Source: Setophaga petechia (taxonomy: Eukaryota > Chordata > Aves > Passeriformes > Parulidae). From it: DNA of 64,000 bases. Under the pieces are notes generated by a model that saw nothing but the letters and a program-made list of their open reading frames with translations, was not told the origin of the DNA and searched no databases. The stretch covers positions 4,154,001 through 4,218,000 of the forward strand of contig JANCRA010000012.1 in assembly GCA_024362935.1 (NCBI GenBank). The letters are read 5' to 3'. Numbering within the stretch: the stretch's first letter is position 1; each line of letters begins with the position of its first letter. The translations under genes and the position numbers were made by a program. Below are positions 41,501 through 49,195 of this stretch, piece after piece.

Positions 41501-44500
41501 AACTTAGGCATACCTAACTGGAATCTAATTAGTTTGCAGTACAGATCAACTGTTTCCACTTATTCCATTTAAGCTTAAGTAATTTCAGCTCAAGATTTCA
41601 ACAGTACTTCGGAAGCAGAGAAGCAAAGATTTCTACGAATTCTTCTTAAAGCAGAAAAAAACAATTTAAAAATCAAGGGCAGTGTGGAAAGATGACTTAG
41701 CAAAATCTTAGAATTCCACTGAAGTGACTGACATGTCTTTTATGCTTAAAGCTGACCAAACTATGTTTTGTTTCCACATTTGTTAGTTTCAAATGTTTCT
41801 AGTTTTGCTTGCAAAAACTGAAGAAGTAACACAAAAATATAAGCATGTGTTAAGACTTTGTTACCTGTACAAACAGAATGTGTCTCATTTCTCAAGGAAC
41901 TGAAGTAACCACTAGAACAGTCCAAACAAAATTGTCCTGTGTACTCCTTCTTACAGCTACATGAGCCATCTCCACCTCGGGTACCATCACCATCACAGTG
42001 GCCATTTCCATGGCAAGGTCTTTCTGATCCACCATGACAAGCTAAAAAAGGATCAAAAATATTTTTAAATCAGATGTTTAAGGAAATAACTTTCTACTCT
42101 CAGACACAAACACCCCAAATCCCTCCCTCTTCACAGAAAATAAAATAAGAATTAATTTTAAATTGTCACACTAAAGTAGGATATAATTTCCAAGAGTCTT
42201 TTTCACCCTTGAGAGTAACTAAAAGTTTTGCAATAAGGCAATGCTTAATAATATATTCAAGTATAAGGGAAACTCAAAGCAATCTCCAGGAAAGTTCAGT
42301 TATCAATTTGATTTAGGGTAAAGACCATGACTCAAAATTTATTTATTTTCTGAGTTTCCTGGATAAAATTGGTATTTTTATTTTTTCTGTATCTCTGGGA
42401 AGGCTCATATTACATTTGCAAAAATCTACCAGCTATTATTTAGATCAACATAGGGAATGGGGACTTAATTTTTACCGATATATTAAGTGGCCAAAACCGG
42501 TCTCTTAATAAGGTGCGAAGTTTTAGAGATTTATAAATTTTACCAGCTTCAGAGGCCAACATATCTCTCATCACTTTTGCAAAGACCTTACTTTCATCTC
42601 CCACCTACTTTTACCCAATTTTTCTCATTGCCTTTTTAACTGGTCCTCAGTTGCAAGGTTCTTCATTTAAACCCCAGCAGCATTTGGGTTGTTTTACTCT
42701 TGAAACTGATCAAGGATTCTTGTCTACATAGATTCTGTAAGGCCACCTAAACAACAGACTTCATGTTACAGAGAGCCTTTAAGGATGGGTCAGGTATGGA
42801 TATTAGCATCAGATTGATTGTTTCTGCACATCTTGGTACCCCTGACAGCTCAGTACATTACTACATGCCCAAAAGAGTTTTATCCAGGCAGGATATTCCC
42901 AAGGTAGCTACTCAACTATGAGGCAGCAAGCAGCAGCCCATGCCTCATGCAAAATATCATACATCATGTATTTGTCTGTGACAGTAAAGACTGAAACAAA
43001 CAGGTAAAAAAACTGTATCTGCTACTGAATTTTTCAGAAGAAAAATTACCGAGGCAATCTGGTCCATAAGTTCCAGCAGGGCAGCAAACTTCTATTGTTT
43101 CAATGCAAAACCACTTAAACAAATCTGGATACTTCTTCTTTCTGAATATGAAGACATTCATTTACAAACAAAAAGAACAAAGATTCTTTAAAAGCCAGCT
43201 CACACAACTGACCCCAAACAACACAGGAGAGAAACCTACTGCACATGACAGATTAGAAACCTAATTCTTCTGAAGATTTCAGGAATCAATTTCTAGAAGA
43301 AGTCCTCCAATTTGAAAATGTCACTTTTAAAATACAATACTATTAACAAGCTCTACTCAAGTGTTATAAATTATATTTAGGAAAAAAATTGAAATAAGAG
43401 CAACAAATAAAATGAATTCTTCATACATGCACACACACCTTTTTTTAAACACCTTACTTTTAGGGAAGGTTTAGATACAGTTTACACAGTCTTAATTATG
43501 TCTTTCTCTTATAAATACTTGCTGTATCTTTATCTCAAGTATACAGAAGATAGCTTCTGGAAGAGATAGAGACATTAACATTTGTTAAGAGATGTTAACA
43601 TTTGGGAAGAGATGTTAACATTTGTGCAAATTATTTGCTACTTGATGATTGGGTTAAAATTTCTCCCTTTTTTTTAGCATTGATCGAGTACTATTTTAGA
43701 AGACATTTTTAAAATTAAGAAGTTAGTTATGTGCTACTTGAGCACCTGCATACAGCCCCAATTAATTGAGTCCAGCTCCCTGCTCCTCACAAAACTTCCT
43801 AAGCTAAACTATGTGAGCAAGTGTCCTCCAGATGATTCCTGAACTCCGACAGGCTGGGTGCTGTGGGGAGCCTGTTCCAGTGATCGACCACCCTTTATGG
43901 AACAACTTGTAAAAAATGCCTAAAATATTCATGGGCAAAGAAAATGTCTTTGGAAACTACCACAGAAACTGAATGACATTTGAATATGGCAGGTTAAAGA
44001 AAGGAAGGCAAACAATCAATTGCATGCACTCAGAAGGTCTATTAAATACAGAAACTTTCCAAAACCCAATGTAGTTTGTAAACTGTTTTGATTATTTTAG
44101 GAAGTTTGCTATGCCAAATTTTCTAGTTAAGTTCTGCAAATTTTAGCCAAATTAAAGACTCTGGGTTGCACAGTTTACCTTTGTGGAAGGCATGTCCTAT
44201 GAGGAGCACCTAAGGACTGTGTGCTTGTCTAGAAGGAGGTGGAGGGGGTGGCCTCATTGCCCTTTGCAGCTTCCTGAGGAGGGAAAGGGGAGGAAGGAGG
44301 TGCTGATCTCTGGTGTATTTAATGACAGGACACAGGGGAAGGGTTCACAGCTGCACCAGGAGAGGTTTAGACTGGACATCAGGAAACATTTCTTTACCAA
44401 GAGGGCGATCAAACAATGGGACAGGTTTCCCAGAGAGGTGGTGGAGGCCCCAAGCCCATCAGTGTTTTAGGAGTGTTTACACAATGACCTTAACAACATG

Positions 44501-47500
44501 CTTTAACTTTTCATCAGCCCTGAAGCAGTAAGGCACTGGGACTAAGTGATCATTTTAGGTTCCTTCCAACTGAAATACTCTACTTTCTGTTCCACTATTC
44601 TACTCTATTCCTTTCACTACGTGTTAATATATATACAATCCTGTATAGTTAGGTAAAAGGCTAAAGCAGTGATTTAGAATAAAGAAGAGTATCAAAAAGC
44701 CTTATTCAGTTATGAAACATTATAGTGGCAGATCACCCTATTGAATTCTAGCTAATTAGGAGTGCTGACAGTTTAAATTAGTGAAAAACACTTAGAAGAA
44801 ATGTGATTTGGAACTAAAAAACCCAAACATTAAGAAATCTAAATGTTACACTGCCATTGATGCACTAATTATATTTAAGATTGGTATACAAAAAGCTTAG
44901 CTATAACACAAATTCCAGTCTAGTTTAAATTGCAGGTAGAAAAGTCAGCTGCTACTCTACCATCTGCAAGAGATTCAACTTCTACCCTGATTAGCACCAA
45001 CTATTCTTTTGATTGCCAGGAGAACAAAATGTAGTTTCAGGGAAAAAAAGCAAGCAAACAAAAAACCCACAAGAACCAAAGAGCCCTTTGCAGTTTTGTG
45101 ACAAAGGAAAACATAAGGGACTAAACGTCAAAATTTTCCAGTATTAGTTTACCTTGACACACTACTGTCTACTACTGAGTACACAGTGCATAAGAAACAA
45201 GTGTAGATGCTTTGGTGCAACACTGCTGGAATTGAAAATGCAAAAGAACATAGTACAGCACCACATGATACTAAAAGTTATCCTGAAACCAACGGTACCG
45301 AATGTCAGCTCTTGAAAGACAATTAATAATTACCCATACTGCTATTGTTCAGGCACAAGATTTAACATTATTAGTTCATCCTCTTAGATAATTTATTCAC
45401 ACAAAGATCTCCACCAAAAAAATGATACTTACAATTTGAACCACCATTTCTCTATCAGTTCTTCATGTTCTTCTACCATGTTGTTACATTCGAAGTTACT
45501 ACTGTCACACAGATTCTCTATGATCTCCACAAGACGAATTTCACTACAAGCAGAGAAGGAAAACTGTAAATTTAATTTAAACTTTCAATACAACTCAAGA
45601 CCTCACAGAGCAGTCAGACTTCAGTGAGAACATTTCATCAGTGTATGGGGTAGCCTGAATTAGTTTCAAAACATCAGAGTAAAGAACTAAAAATGTTACT
45701 TCAGTCAAAAAAGAAACCCAAACCCAGAATAATGACCACAAGAATGTTGTGACTTGCTTGCATTTACTATATTTCCAGATTGTAGGTTTGATAGATTTTT
45801 AGCTTCCCAGAAAATTGGAGTGCAGTACTTTAATGTTCAACAATAAATTTAATGTATTTTTATTTGACACAAACCTGTGAATCTCACAGCAACGTCTCAG
45901 TACTCCAACTAAGATAGAAAAAAGAATTTGAAACGTAACCAATACCCTTCTCCATCATTAACCAGATATACATACAGTAATCTGCCTTCTCTTCAGCAGT
46001 GCAACAGTGACAACTCTAGGGAGAAGATACTACCTTCAATTCTAAATCAATTATTTCAGTACTCTGTACCTTTTATGACTAGCAATAAAAAATTGACCAC
46101 TATTAGATTCATTATTTTATTATTTTTATATGCAAATAGAAAAAAAACCCTACTATAACTAATAACATGTGGAGGGATAGAATGTGAGAAAATATAGTGC
46201 AGAAGGTAGTCTCACACCTGAGGAGTTACAGCTGTACCAATCACCAAAGATTAGGAACAGGCCTGCCTGTAATAGGCCACAGCTGTGTCCAATAAGAAGA
46301 CAAGTGCTACAAAAGAGTGGGTTAGCCAGGTGAGAAAGGAGTTGGAGTTTGTTGGTTGGGCTGTGAAGAGAATTGGAGTTTGTTGTCTGTGCTGTGAGGA
46401 CCTGGCCATGAGAAATCACAGAGAAGGTATGGGAGCTTTGCAGTAAGATGACAACAATAACAGAATTAACTTTTATAGTTTTCAGAAACAAGATGAATAG
46501 AGGAAATAATAAGGGATTGAGTCTTTACTATAATCTTTAGATTACAATGTTCTGTAACACTATAATCATTAAGAATTTAAGGTTTAGACAAGAGAAACCT
46601 TAGCTGCCAAGTTCAATATTTAAGTTCCAAACAAACACTGGTAGAGTGAAGTTGCGCACAGTGAACACAAAACACAGCAGAATGAGAAGTACTGAGACAG
46701 CTCACCTGGACTCATACTTTGACAGTGTCTTCTCTTCCCAAGCAGTGTTTCCACCACCAAAGTTTTTTTTAGCTGTATCTGCTAAACCCTACAAATAAAA
46801 GGTACCAGGAATTACATAGGATTTGTTTCTAATAAAAATTAAGGGCAATAGCAAATGCTTATATAGAAATTAAGAAAAGCGCCATGCATAAACTACAGCA
46901 GAGCTCTCAAGCTGCTGATCAAATTCCTGAATGAAAGAAACAGCTAAGGACAACATGAAGTGAGAAAGCGTATGTTACAGTGTAACGTGATTAAATTTTC
47001 CTAATACATAAAAAAAGCCATGTTACAGTCATGATTTACAAAAAAAGCCCCATGCATGTGAAACTTTGCACCCTTCTCCCTCAAATTCTCAGGAAATTTA
47101 TTATTTACCATTTGAACAGAACCTCTACTTCATTCAGTTTTGATAACAGCCCGGTCTGCACTAAGTTGTAAGTTGAGCACACAACCGTACAAGAGGGCGA
47201 ACAGCACAGCTGTCCCCAGTCACAGCCGATGCCACCAGACGACACCTGGCAGAAAACCCCGCCGTTGAAGTGACCTGGCGAGCCTGCAGCAGCCGATACG
47301 GGTATGGAGAGCACAAAGCACCGCTCACCAGGCGCAGCAGCCCTCGCTGCCAGCGCGCAATTTACAGTGCCACACATAAGGCTGCTGCAAGTGGCAACAA
47401 ATAGTGAATGTTTGGGAACGAAGCTTTCCACCAGCACTTCCCATGGAGCCGGACATGCTGTAGCGGAGCCAGCCTTTTGACACAAAAACATCTTTGGCGG

Positions 47501-47955
47501 CAGAGCTGAAGGAGCTCTGCCACCCATCCGCCTCAGCACTGCGACCGCTGCCGGAGCGGGACCCGCCACTGCCCCATCACCGGGCCGGGCGCCGCCCCGA
47601 ACGCGGCTCCGGCGGAGGCGCTCCCGTAGCGCGGCCTCTGGGCACAGAGCCGGCCGGACCCGCACCGCGCCCGCTGGCGCTGCCTGGCCATGGGGCCGGC
47701 GCTGCCCCTCGGCGCCGCAAGCGCGGAACCATCCGCGAAGCCCGAACCCACTGCGGGGCCGTCCGCCCGCACCCCGCGGCCCACCTGGTTGAACCTGTCC
47801 ACGATGCCCCGGCAGGTGGAGCACGCCAAGCGCCGCCGCTCACCGGCGCCGCGAACAGGCAGCGACAGCAACAGGGCGGCACAGAGCAGCACGGCCAAGG
47901 CCACGCGGGACGGTCGTGGCGCGGGGCCCGGTGGCGGAGAGGGGCCGGGCCCCAT
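35507..47955 (-). CDS. CRELD2: CRELD2, cysteine-rich with EGF-like domains protein 2 (10 coding exons)
   Basis: Joined minus-strand exons are 47955-47785, 46788-46706, 45543-45433, 43141-43050, 42041-41865, 40706-40608, 39007-38930, 38170-38075, 37233-37093 and 35565-35507. They total 1107 bp, giving 368 residues plus TGA, and every junction is GT-AG and keeps frame. CRELD2 is a soluble ER-resident or secreted protein induced by ER stress and linked to folding and disulfide handling of clients. Visible order: hydrophobic signal peptide (about residues 17-37), CXXC motif (C45-S-T-C48), the family's tryptophan/glutamate-rich N-terminal domain (W74, W118-W119, W132), an EGF/laminin-like module (about 142-194), two furin-type cysteine-rich repeats (about 194-244 and 272-302), and two calcium-binding EGF modules opening DLDEC (245) and DIDEC (303). 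Sequons are N204-E-T and N323-T-S. Human CRELD2 is about 353 residues, so the length fits. The start has a good Kozak context (gccATGG). The C-terminus is HVDL rather than the mammalian REDL. Identification is from recognised similarity; the paralogue CRELD1 is membrane-anchored, and no such segments are seen here. Confidence 0.95.
37093..37233 (-). CDS. CRELD2: CRELD2 coding exon 9: second calcium-binding EGF module
   Basis: 141 bp, residues 304-349 plus one base of G350. With D303 it opens DIDEC, then [12 protein letters not shown] and GFEDKDGTC, a classic calcium-binding EGF with the beta-hydroxylation-type consensus. The acceptor is gtctctag and the donor is CCAG|GTAAGT. Confidence 0.95.
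38075..38170 (-). CDS. CRELD2: CRELD2 coding exon 8: second furin-like repeat
   Basis: 96 bp, residues 272-302 plus one base of D303. It contains [20 protein letters not shown] and EKC, the second furin-type repeat. The acceptor is tatctttag and the donor is ACAG|GTTGGT. Confidence 0.94.
38258..38760 (-). mobile_element. CR1 LINE, 3' part, in CRELD2 intron 7
   Basis: The plus strand reads the recognisable reverse complement of a CR1 3' region: TCAGAGAATGGCTTGGGCTG, GACCTTAAAGATCATATAG, TTCTTCCTAATATATAATCT, ACTACATGCCCTTGTAAAAA and CTCTCAGCCTGTCCTCATAG. The element is therefore on the minus strand, the same as CRELD2, and fills most of the 759-bp intron. It is 5'-truncated as usual for CR1. 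Confidence 0.92.
38930..39007 (-). CDS. CRELD2: CRELD2 coding exon 7: first calcium-binding EGF module
   Basis: 78 bp, residues 246-270 between split codons D245 and A271. It begins LDEC (with D245, DLDEC) and contains [10 protein letters not shown], the calcium-binding EGF pattern. The acceptor is atctttcag. The donor AAAG|GTTTCT is weak beyond the GT, but the frame into exon 8 is exact. Confidence 0.92.
40608..40706 (-). CDS. CRELD2: CRELD2 coding exon 6: furin-like repeat
   Basis: 99 bp, residues 213-244 plus one base of D245. It shows the furin-type pattern CHAACKTC-x6-CQDCKEGW. The acceptor is cctctcag and the donor is GTGG|GTGAGT, phase 1, as usual between extracellular modules. Confidence 0.94.
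41865..42041 (-). CDS. CRELD2: CRELD2 coding exon 5: EGF/laminin-like module
   Basis: 177 bp, residues 154-211. It holds the spaced cysteines of an EGF/laminin-type module ([25 protein letters not shown]) and then the start of the first furin-type repeat with the sequon NET at 204-206. The acceptor is ttttttag and the donor is ACAG|GTAACA. Confidence 0.95.
43050..43141 (-). CDS. CRELD2: CRELD2 coding exon 4
   Basis: 92 bp, residues 123-152 plus one base of A153. It encodes YPDLFKWFC and then [13 protein letters not shown], the junction between the W/E domain and the first EGF-like module, closely matching the remembered human sequence. The acceptor is catattcag and the donor is CTCG|GTAATT. 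Confidence 0.95.
43570..43629. repeat. 20-bp tandem repeat, three copies
   Basis: Units of the form GAGATGTTAACATTTGGGAA repeat three times with a few differences, inside CRELD2 intron 3. Confidence 0.85.
43765..43920 (-). mobile_element. CR1 LINE fragment in CRELD2 intron 3
   Basis: Plus-strand text such as GAACTCCGACAGGCTGGGTG and GGGGAGCCTGTTCCAGTG followed by CGACCACCCT is the reverse complement of CR1 3' sequence. Diverged and short; ends are approximate. Confidence 0.75.
44185..44610 (+). mobile_element. CR1 LINE, 3' end, in CRELD2 intron 3
   Basis: Shows the CR1 3' signature in plus orientation: GGCCTCATTGCCCTTTGCAG, GGAGAGGTTTAGACTGGACA, AAACATTTCTTTACCAAGAG, TTTCCCAGAGAGGTGGTGGA, TTCCTTCCAACTGAAATACT, then degenerate TTCTACTCTATT at the tail. 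Opposite to CRELD2 transcription. The open frame at 44183-44470 is part of the repeat. Confidence 0.88.
45433..45543 (-). CDS. CRELD2: CRELD2 coding exon 3
   Basis: 111 bp, completing S85 and encoding residues 86-121. It is rich in Glu and carries paired cysteines C97 and C104 and the WW pair at 118-119, hallmarks of the CRELD N-terminal domain. The acceptor is cttgtag and the donor is AATT|GTAAGT. Confidence 0.94.
46190..46500. repeat. Possible solo LTR or other interspersed repeat in CRELD2 intron 2
   Basis: A moderately GC-richer block with promoter-like spacing: CCAATCACC, CCACAGCTGTGTCCAATAAG, then a TATA-like CTACAAAAGAG and a near-tandem duplication (46342-46371 and 46373-46402, both starting TTGGAGTTTGTTG). 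This resembles an avian LTR, but I could not assign it to a family and saw no clear TG...CA ends or target duplication. Confidence 0.35.
46706..46788 (-). CDS. CRELD2: CRELD2 coding exon 2
   Basis: 83 bp, residues 58-84 plus two bases of S85. It carries the conserved segments [20 protein letters not shown] and KYES of the N-terminal W/E-rich domain. The acceptor is ttttatttgtag and the donor is CCAG|GTGAGC. Confidence 0.95.
47785..47955 (-). CDS. CRELD2: CRELD2 coding exon 1: signal peptide and CXXC
   Basis: Encodes residues 1-57. A proline-rich start is followed by a leucine/alanine core (about 19-32) typical of a signal peptide, then the CSTC motif at 45-48 and IVDRFNQ. The donor is CAG|GTGGGC, phase 0. 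The exon is very GC-rich and lies inside the shared CpG island. Long open frames on both strands here are by-products of the base composition. Confidence 0.93.
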
Positions 47956-48137
47956 GGCGAGGCCGCGGGACCCCTGGACGCGGAGCGGGGCCGCCCCAGC
48001 CGAGCCCCCTCGCAGCGGCGGCCGCCCTGGCCCCGCCCCGGCCCCGCCGGCCCGCGAGCTCCATTCAGATTTCCGCGTCAGCCCCCCGCGCGCACCGGCC
48101 GCGGGCGCTCGTTGGTCGAGGCGGCGGAGCGAAGGGA

Positions 48138-48148
48138 CGTGGTCCAAT
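48138..48148 (-). promoter_or_regulatory. ERSE-II, perfect, sharing the ERSE CCAAT box
   Basis: The plus strand reads CGTGGTCCAAT, the exact reverse complement of the ERSE-II consensus ATTGG-N-CCACG. Its CCAAT is the same one used by the ERSE at 48144, so one NF-Y site is flanked on both sides by ATF6/XBP1 half-sites. GACGTGG also resembles the UPRE core. Confidence 0.8.
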
Positions 48149-48162
48149 CAGCGCCCGCCACG
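48144..48162 (+). promoter_or_regulatory. ER stress response element (ERSE), perfect
   Basis: CCAATCAGCGCCCGCCACG matches the ERSE consensus CCAAT-N9-CCACG exactly. By established knowledge NF-Y binds CCAAT and ATF6 (or XBP1) binds CCACG during the unfolded protein response, and CRELD2 is a known ER-stress-induced gene. The site is about 190 bp upstream of the CRELD2 start codon. Confidence 0.88.
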
Positions 48163-48169
48163 CTCCGGA

Positions 48170-48188
48170 CCAATGGGAGCCCCCCGCG
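48170..48188 (+). promoter_or_regulatory. Second CCAAT box with imperfect ERSE spacing
   Basis: CCAAT followed after nine bases by CCGCG, one mismatch from the CCACG half-site. It starts 26 bp after the first CCAAT, about two and a half helical turns. It may act only as a second NF-Y site. Confidence 0.5.
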
Positions 48189-48291
48189 TGCCCAGAGAGC
48201 TGGGCGGGGGCGGGGCAGAGCTGCTGGAGCGAGCGCCGCCGCCATCATGAGAAAGGGCAAGCACGGGCTCCATAGGGGCTTCAGAGCCGCC

Positions 48292-48300
48292 CGCCATTTG
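48292..48300 (+). promoter_or_regulatory. ALG12: YY1-like site in the ALG12 first-exon region
   Basis: CGCCATTTG resembles the YY1 core CGCCATNTT (complement of AANATGGCG), often found just downstream of TATA-less start sites. This fits transcription toward ALG12 beginning shortly upstream. Motif evidence only. Confidence 0.4.
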
Positions 48301-48381
48301 TATTCGGCGGCCGTCTCGGAGACCTTTTGCCGCCGGGGGCGTGCCCTGCCCTCACCCAAGATGTCCGGCGGGGGAGGTGGT

Positions 48382-48447
48382 CACGTGCTCGCGGGGCTGG
48401 CGCTGCCGCTCCCGCGCTGCCGGCGCCCTCTGCGGGGCGGCCACGTG
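48382..48447. promoter_or_regulatory. ALG12: Two CACGTG E-boxes
   Basis: CACGTG occurs at 48382-48387 (GTCACGTGCT) and 48442-48447 (CCACGTGGGC), 60 bp apart, both inside the inferred ALG12 first exon. Such sites bind USF, MYC or TFE factors, and CCACGTGG can also bind XBP1. Occupancy is not known. Confidence 0.45.
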
Positions 48448-48498
48448 GGCGCTCGCGCGGTGAGTGCGGGAGCGGCGGCGGGGGCTGCCCGGGACGGC

Positions 48499-48537
48499 GG
48501 GGCGGGCGGGCGGGGAGGGAGGGAGGGAGGGACGGGG
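48499..48537 (+). other. G-quadruplex motif at the start of ALG12 intron 1
   Basis: At least six runs of three or more G separated by one to three bases, ending in repeated GGGA units, begin 39 bp past the donor. This satisfies the standard G3+N1-7 quadruplex rule on the coding strand. Confidence 0.7.
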
Positions 48538-49137
48538 CAGCGAGAGAGGCGGCAGCTGCCCGTGCCTGTGCTGCAGCCCGGCCAAAGGGCGTTCCCGGGA
48601 GCGCCGCCGGGCGCTGCTAGGCGGCCGCCCCAGCTCTCCGCCTCCCGGGCGCGGAAGCTGAGGTGCGGCGGGAGGGAGAGAGCGCGGTCGGACAAGGCAG
48701 GGCAAGGCAGCCGCCTCCTGATGGTGTGCGCGGGGCGCGGTGCCTGCCCCTGCCGCGGGGGCCCGGCGGCCTCGGGGCGGCGCCGGCGGCTGCAGGAGCG
48801 GCGGGGTGGTGTTGGGCTCGGCCCGGAGCCCTCATGGAGCCCCCTCACAGGAGCGACCTGGCACGGGCGGCGCTCCAAACCCGCCCCGGAGCGCACCTGC
48901 GGGGCTGGGCGGATAGGGGTCGGAGTGTCTCTGCTGGGACCGGGAACGATGAGGGCGCGGGCAGGGTGATCGGGTTGGATTTGGTGAGGTTTCAGTCGGG
49001 AGCATTCTGCAGGTTTCTTCCCCGGCCCCAAGAGTGCCATTTCTTTATCGCTCCAGCTTTGCGTATGGTAGCGTCCCACACTATTTCCTGCCTCAGCCTT
49101 CTCTTCTTTTTTTCCCTCCCAGATTTTTCCCCTTTTA

Positions 49138-49195
49138 GGTTTTTTTTGGGGGGTTTTTGGGGTTTTTTTTGGGTTGTTGTTCTGGGTTTTTTTTA
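49138..49195 (+). repeat. T-rich tract with G runs in ALG12 intron 1
   Basis: Alternating runs of T (5-8) and G (3-6), with four G runs in about 50 bp. Loops slightly exceed the usual quadruplex limit. Similar tracts occur at 34864-34938 and 54694-54739. Confidence 0.75.

Larger units (their letters stand above)
35566..47784 (-). other. CRELD2: CRELD2 introns
   Basis: Nine introns: 46789-47784, 45544-46705, 43142-45432, 42042-43049, 40707-41864, 39008-40607, 38171-38929, 37234-38074 and 35566-37092. They are AT-rich, with CR1 copies in introns 3 and 7, a possible LTR-like repeat in intron 2, and a TA-rich tract near 41210-41290. I saw no other gene in them. The 110-residue and similar open frames in them are not conserved-looking. 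Confidence 0.85.
48225..48459 (+). other. ALG12: Inferred ALG12 first exon (non-coding, 5' UTR)
   Basis: The 3' edge is the strong donor GCGCG|GTGAGT at 48460. The 5' edge is approximate, set from the promoter motifs. Mammalian ALG12 also begins with a non-coding exon in a CpG island opposite CRELD2. The exon contains ATG codons at 48247 and 48361 in a frame that is not the ALG12 frame after splicing to 52248. Confidence 0.55.
47490..49000. promoter_or_regulatory. Shared CpG-island promoter of CRELD2 and ALG12
   Basis: A roughly 1.5-kb block of very high GC and CpG density sits between the CRELD2 start codon (47955, minus) and the inferred ALG12 first-exon donor (48460, plus). No TATA box is evident in the core. 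GC boxes (48031-48048 on the complement, 48202-48215), two CCAAT boxes and E-boxes are present. The head-to-head arrangement is also the mammalian one, so a bidirectional promoter is the natural reading. Exact start sites cannot be read from sequence. Confidence 0.85.

Noticed and set aside
44183..44470. 95-codon open frame with gene-like composition
   Set aside because: Its DNA matches the CR1 LINE 3' region, which also explains the open frame.
47105..47824. 239-codon minus-strand open frame
   Set aside because: Overlaps CRELD2 exon 1 in another frame and intron 1. GC-driven, with no motif; the real exon 1 frame leaves at 47785 by a good donor.
47494..48969. 491-codon plus-strand open frame across the promoter region
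   Set aside because: It is antisense to CRELD2 exon 1 and runs through the shared CpG island. Its length comes from a shortage of stop codons in GC-rich DNA, and the translation is low-complexity Arg/Gly/Pro/Ala with no domain.
48381..49079. 232-codon minus-strand open frame
   Set aside because: Antisense to ALG12 exon 1 and intron 1, Pro/Arg/Ala-rich, no start context, domain or splice support.
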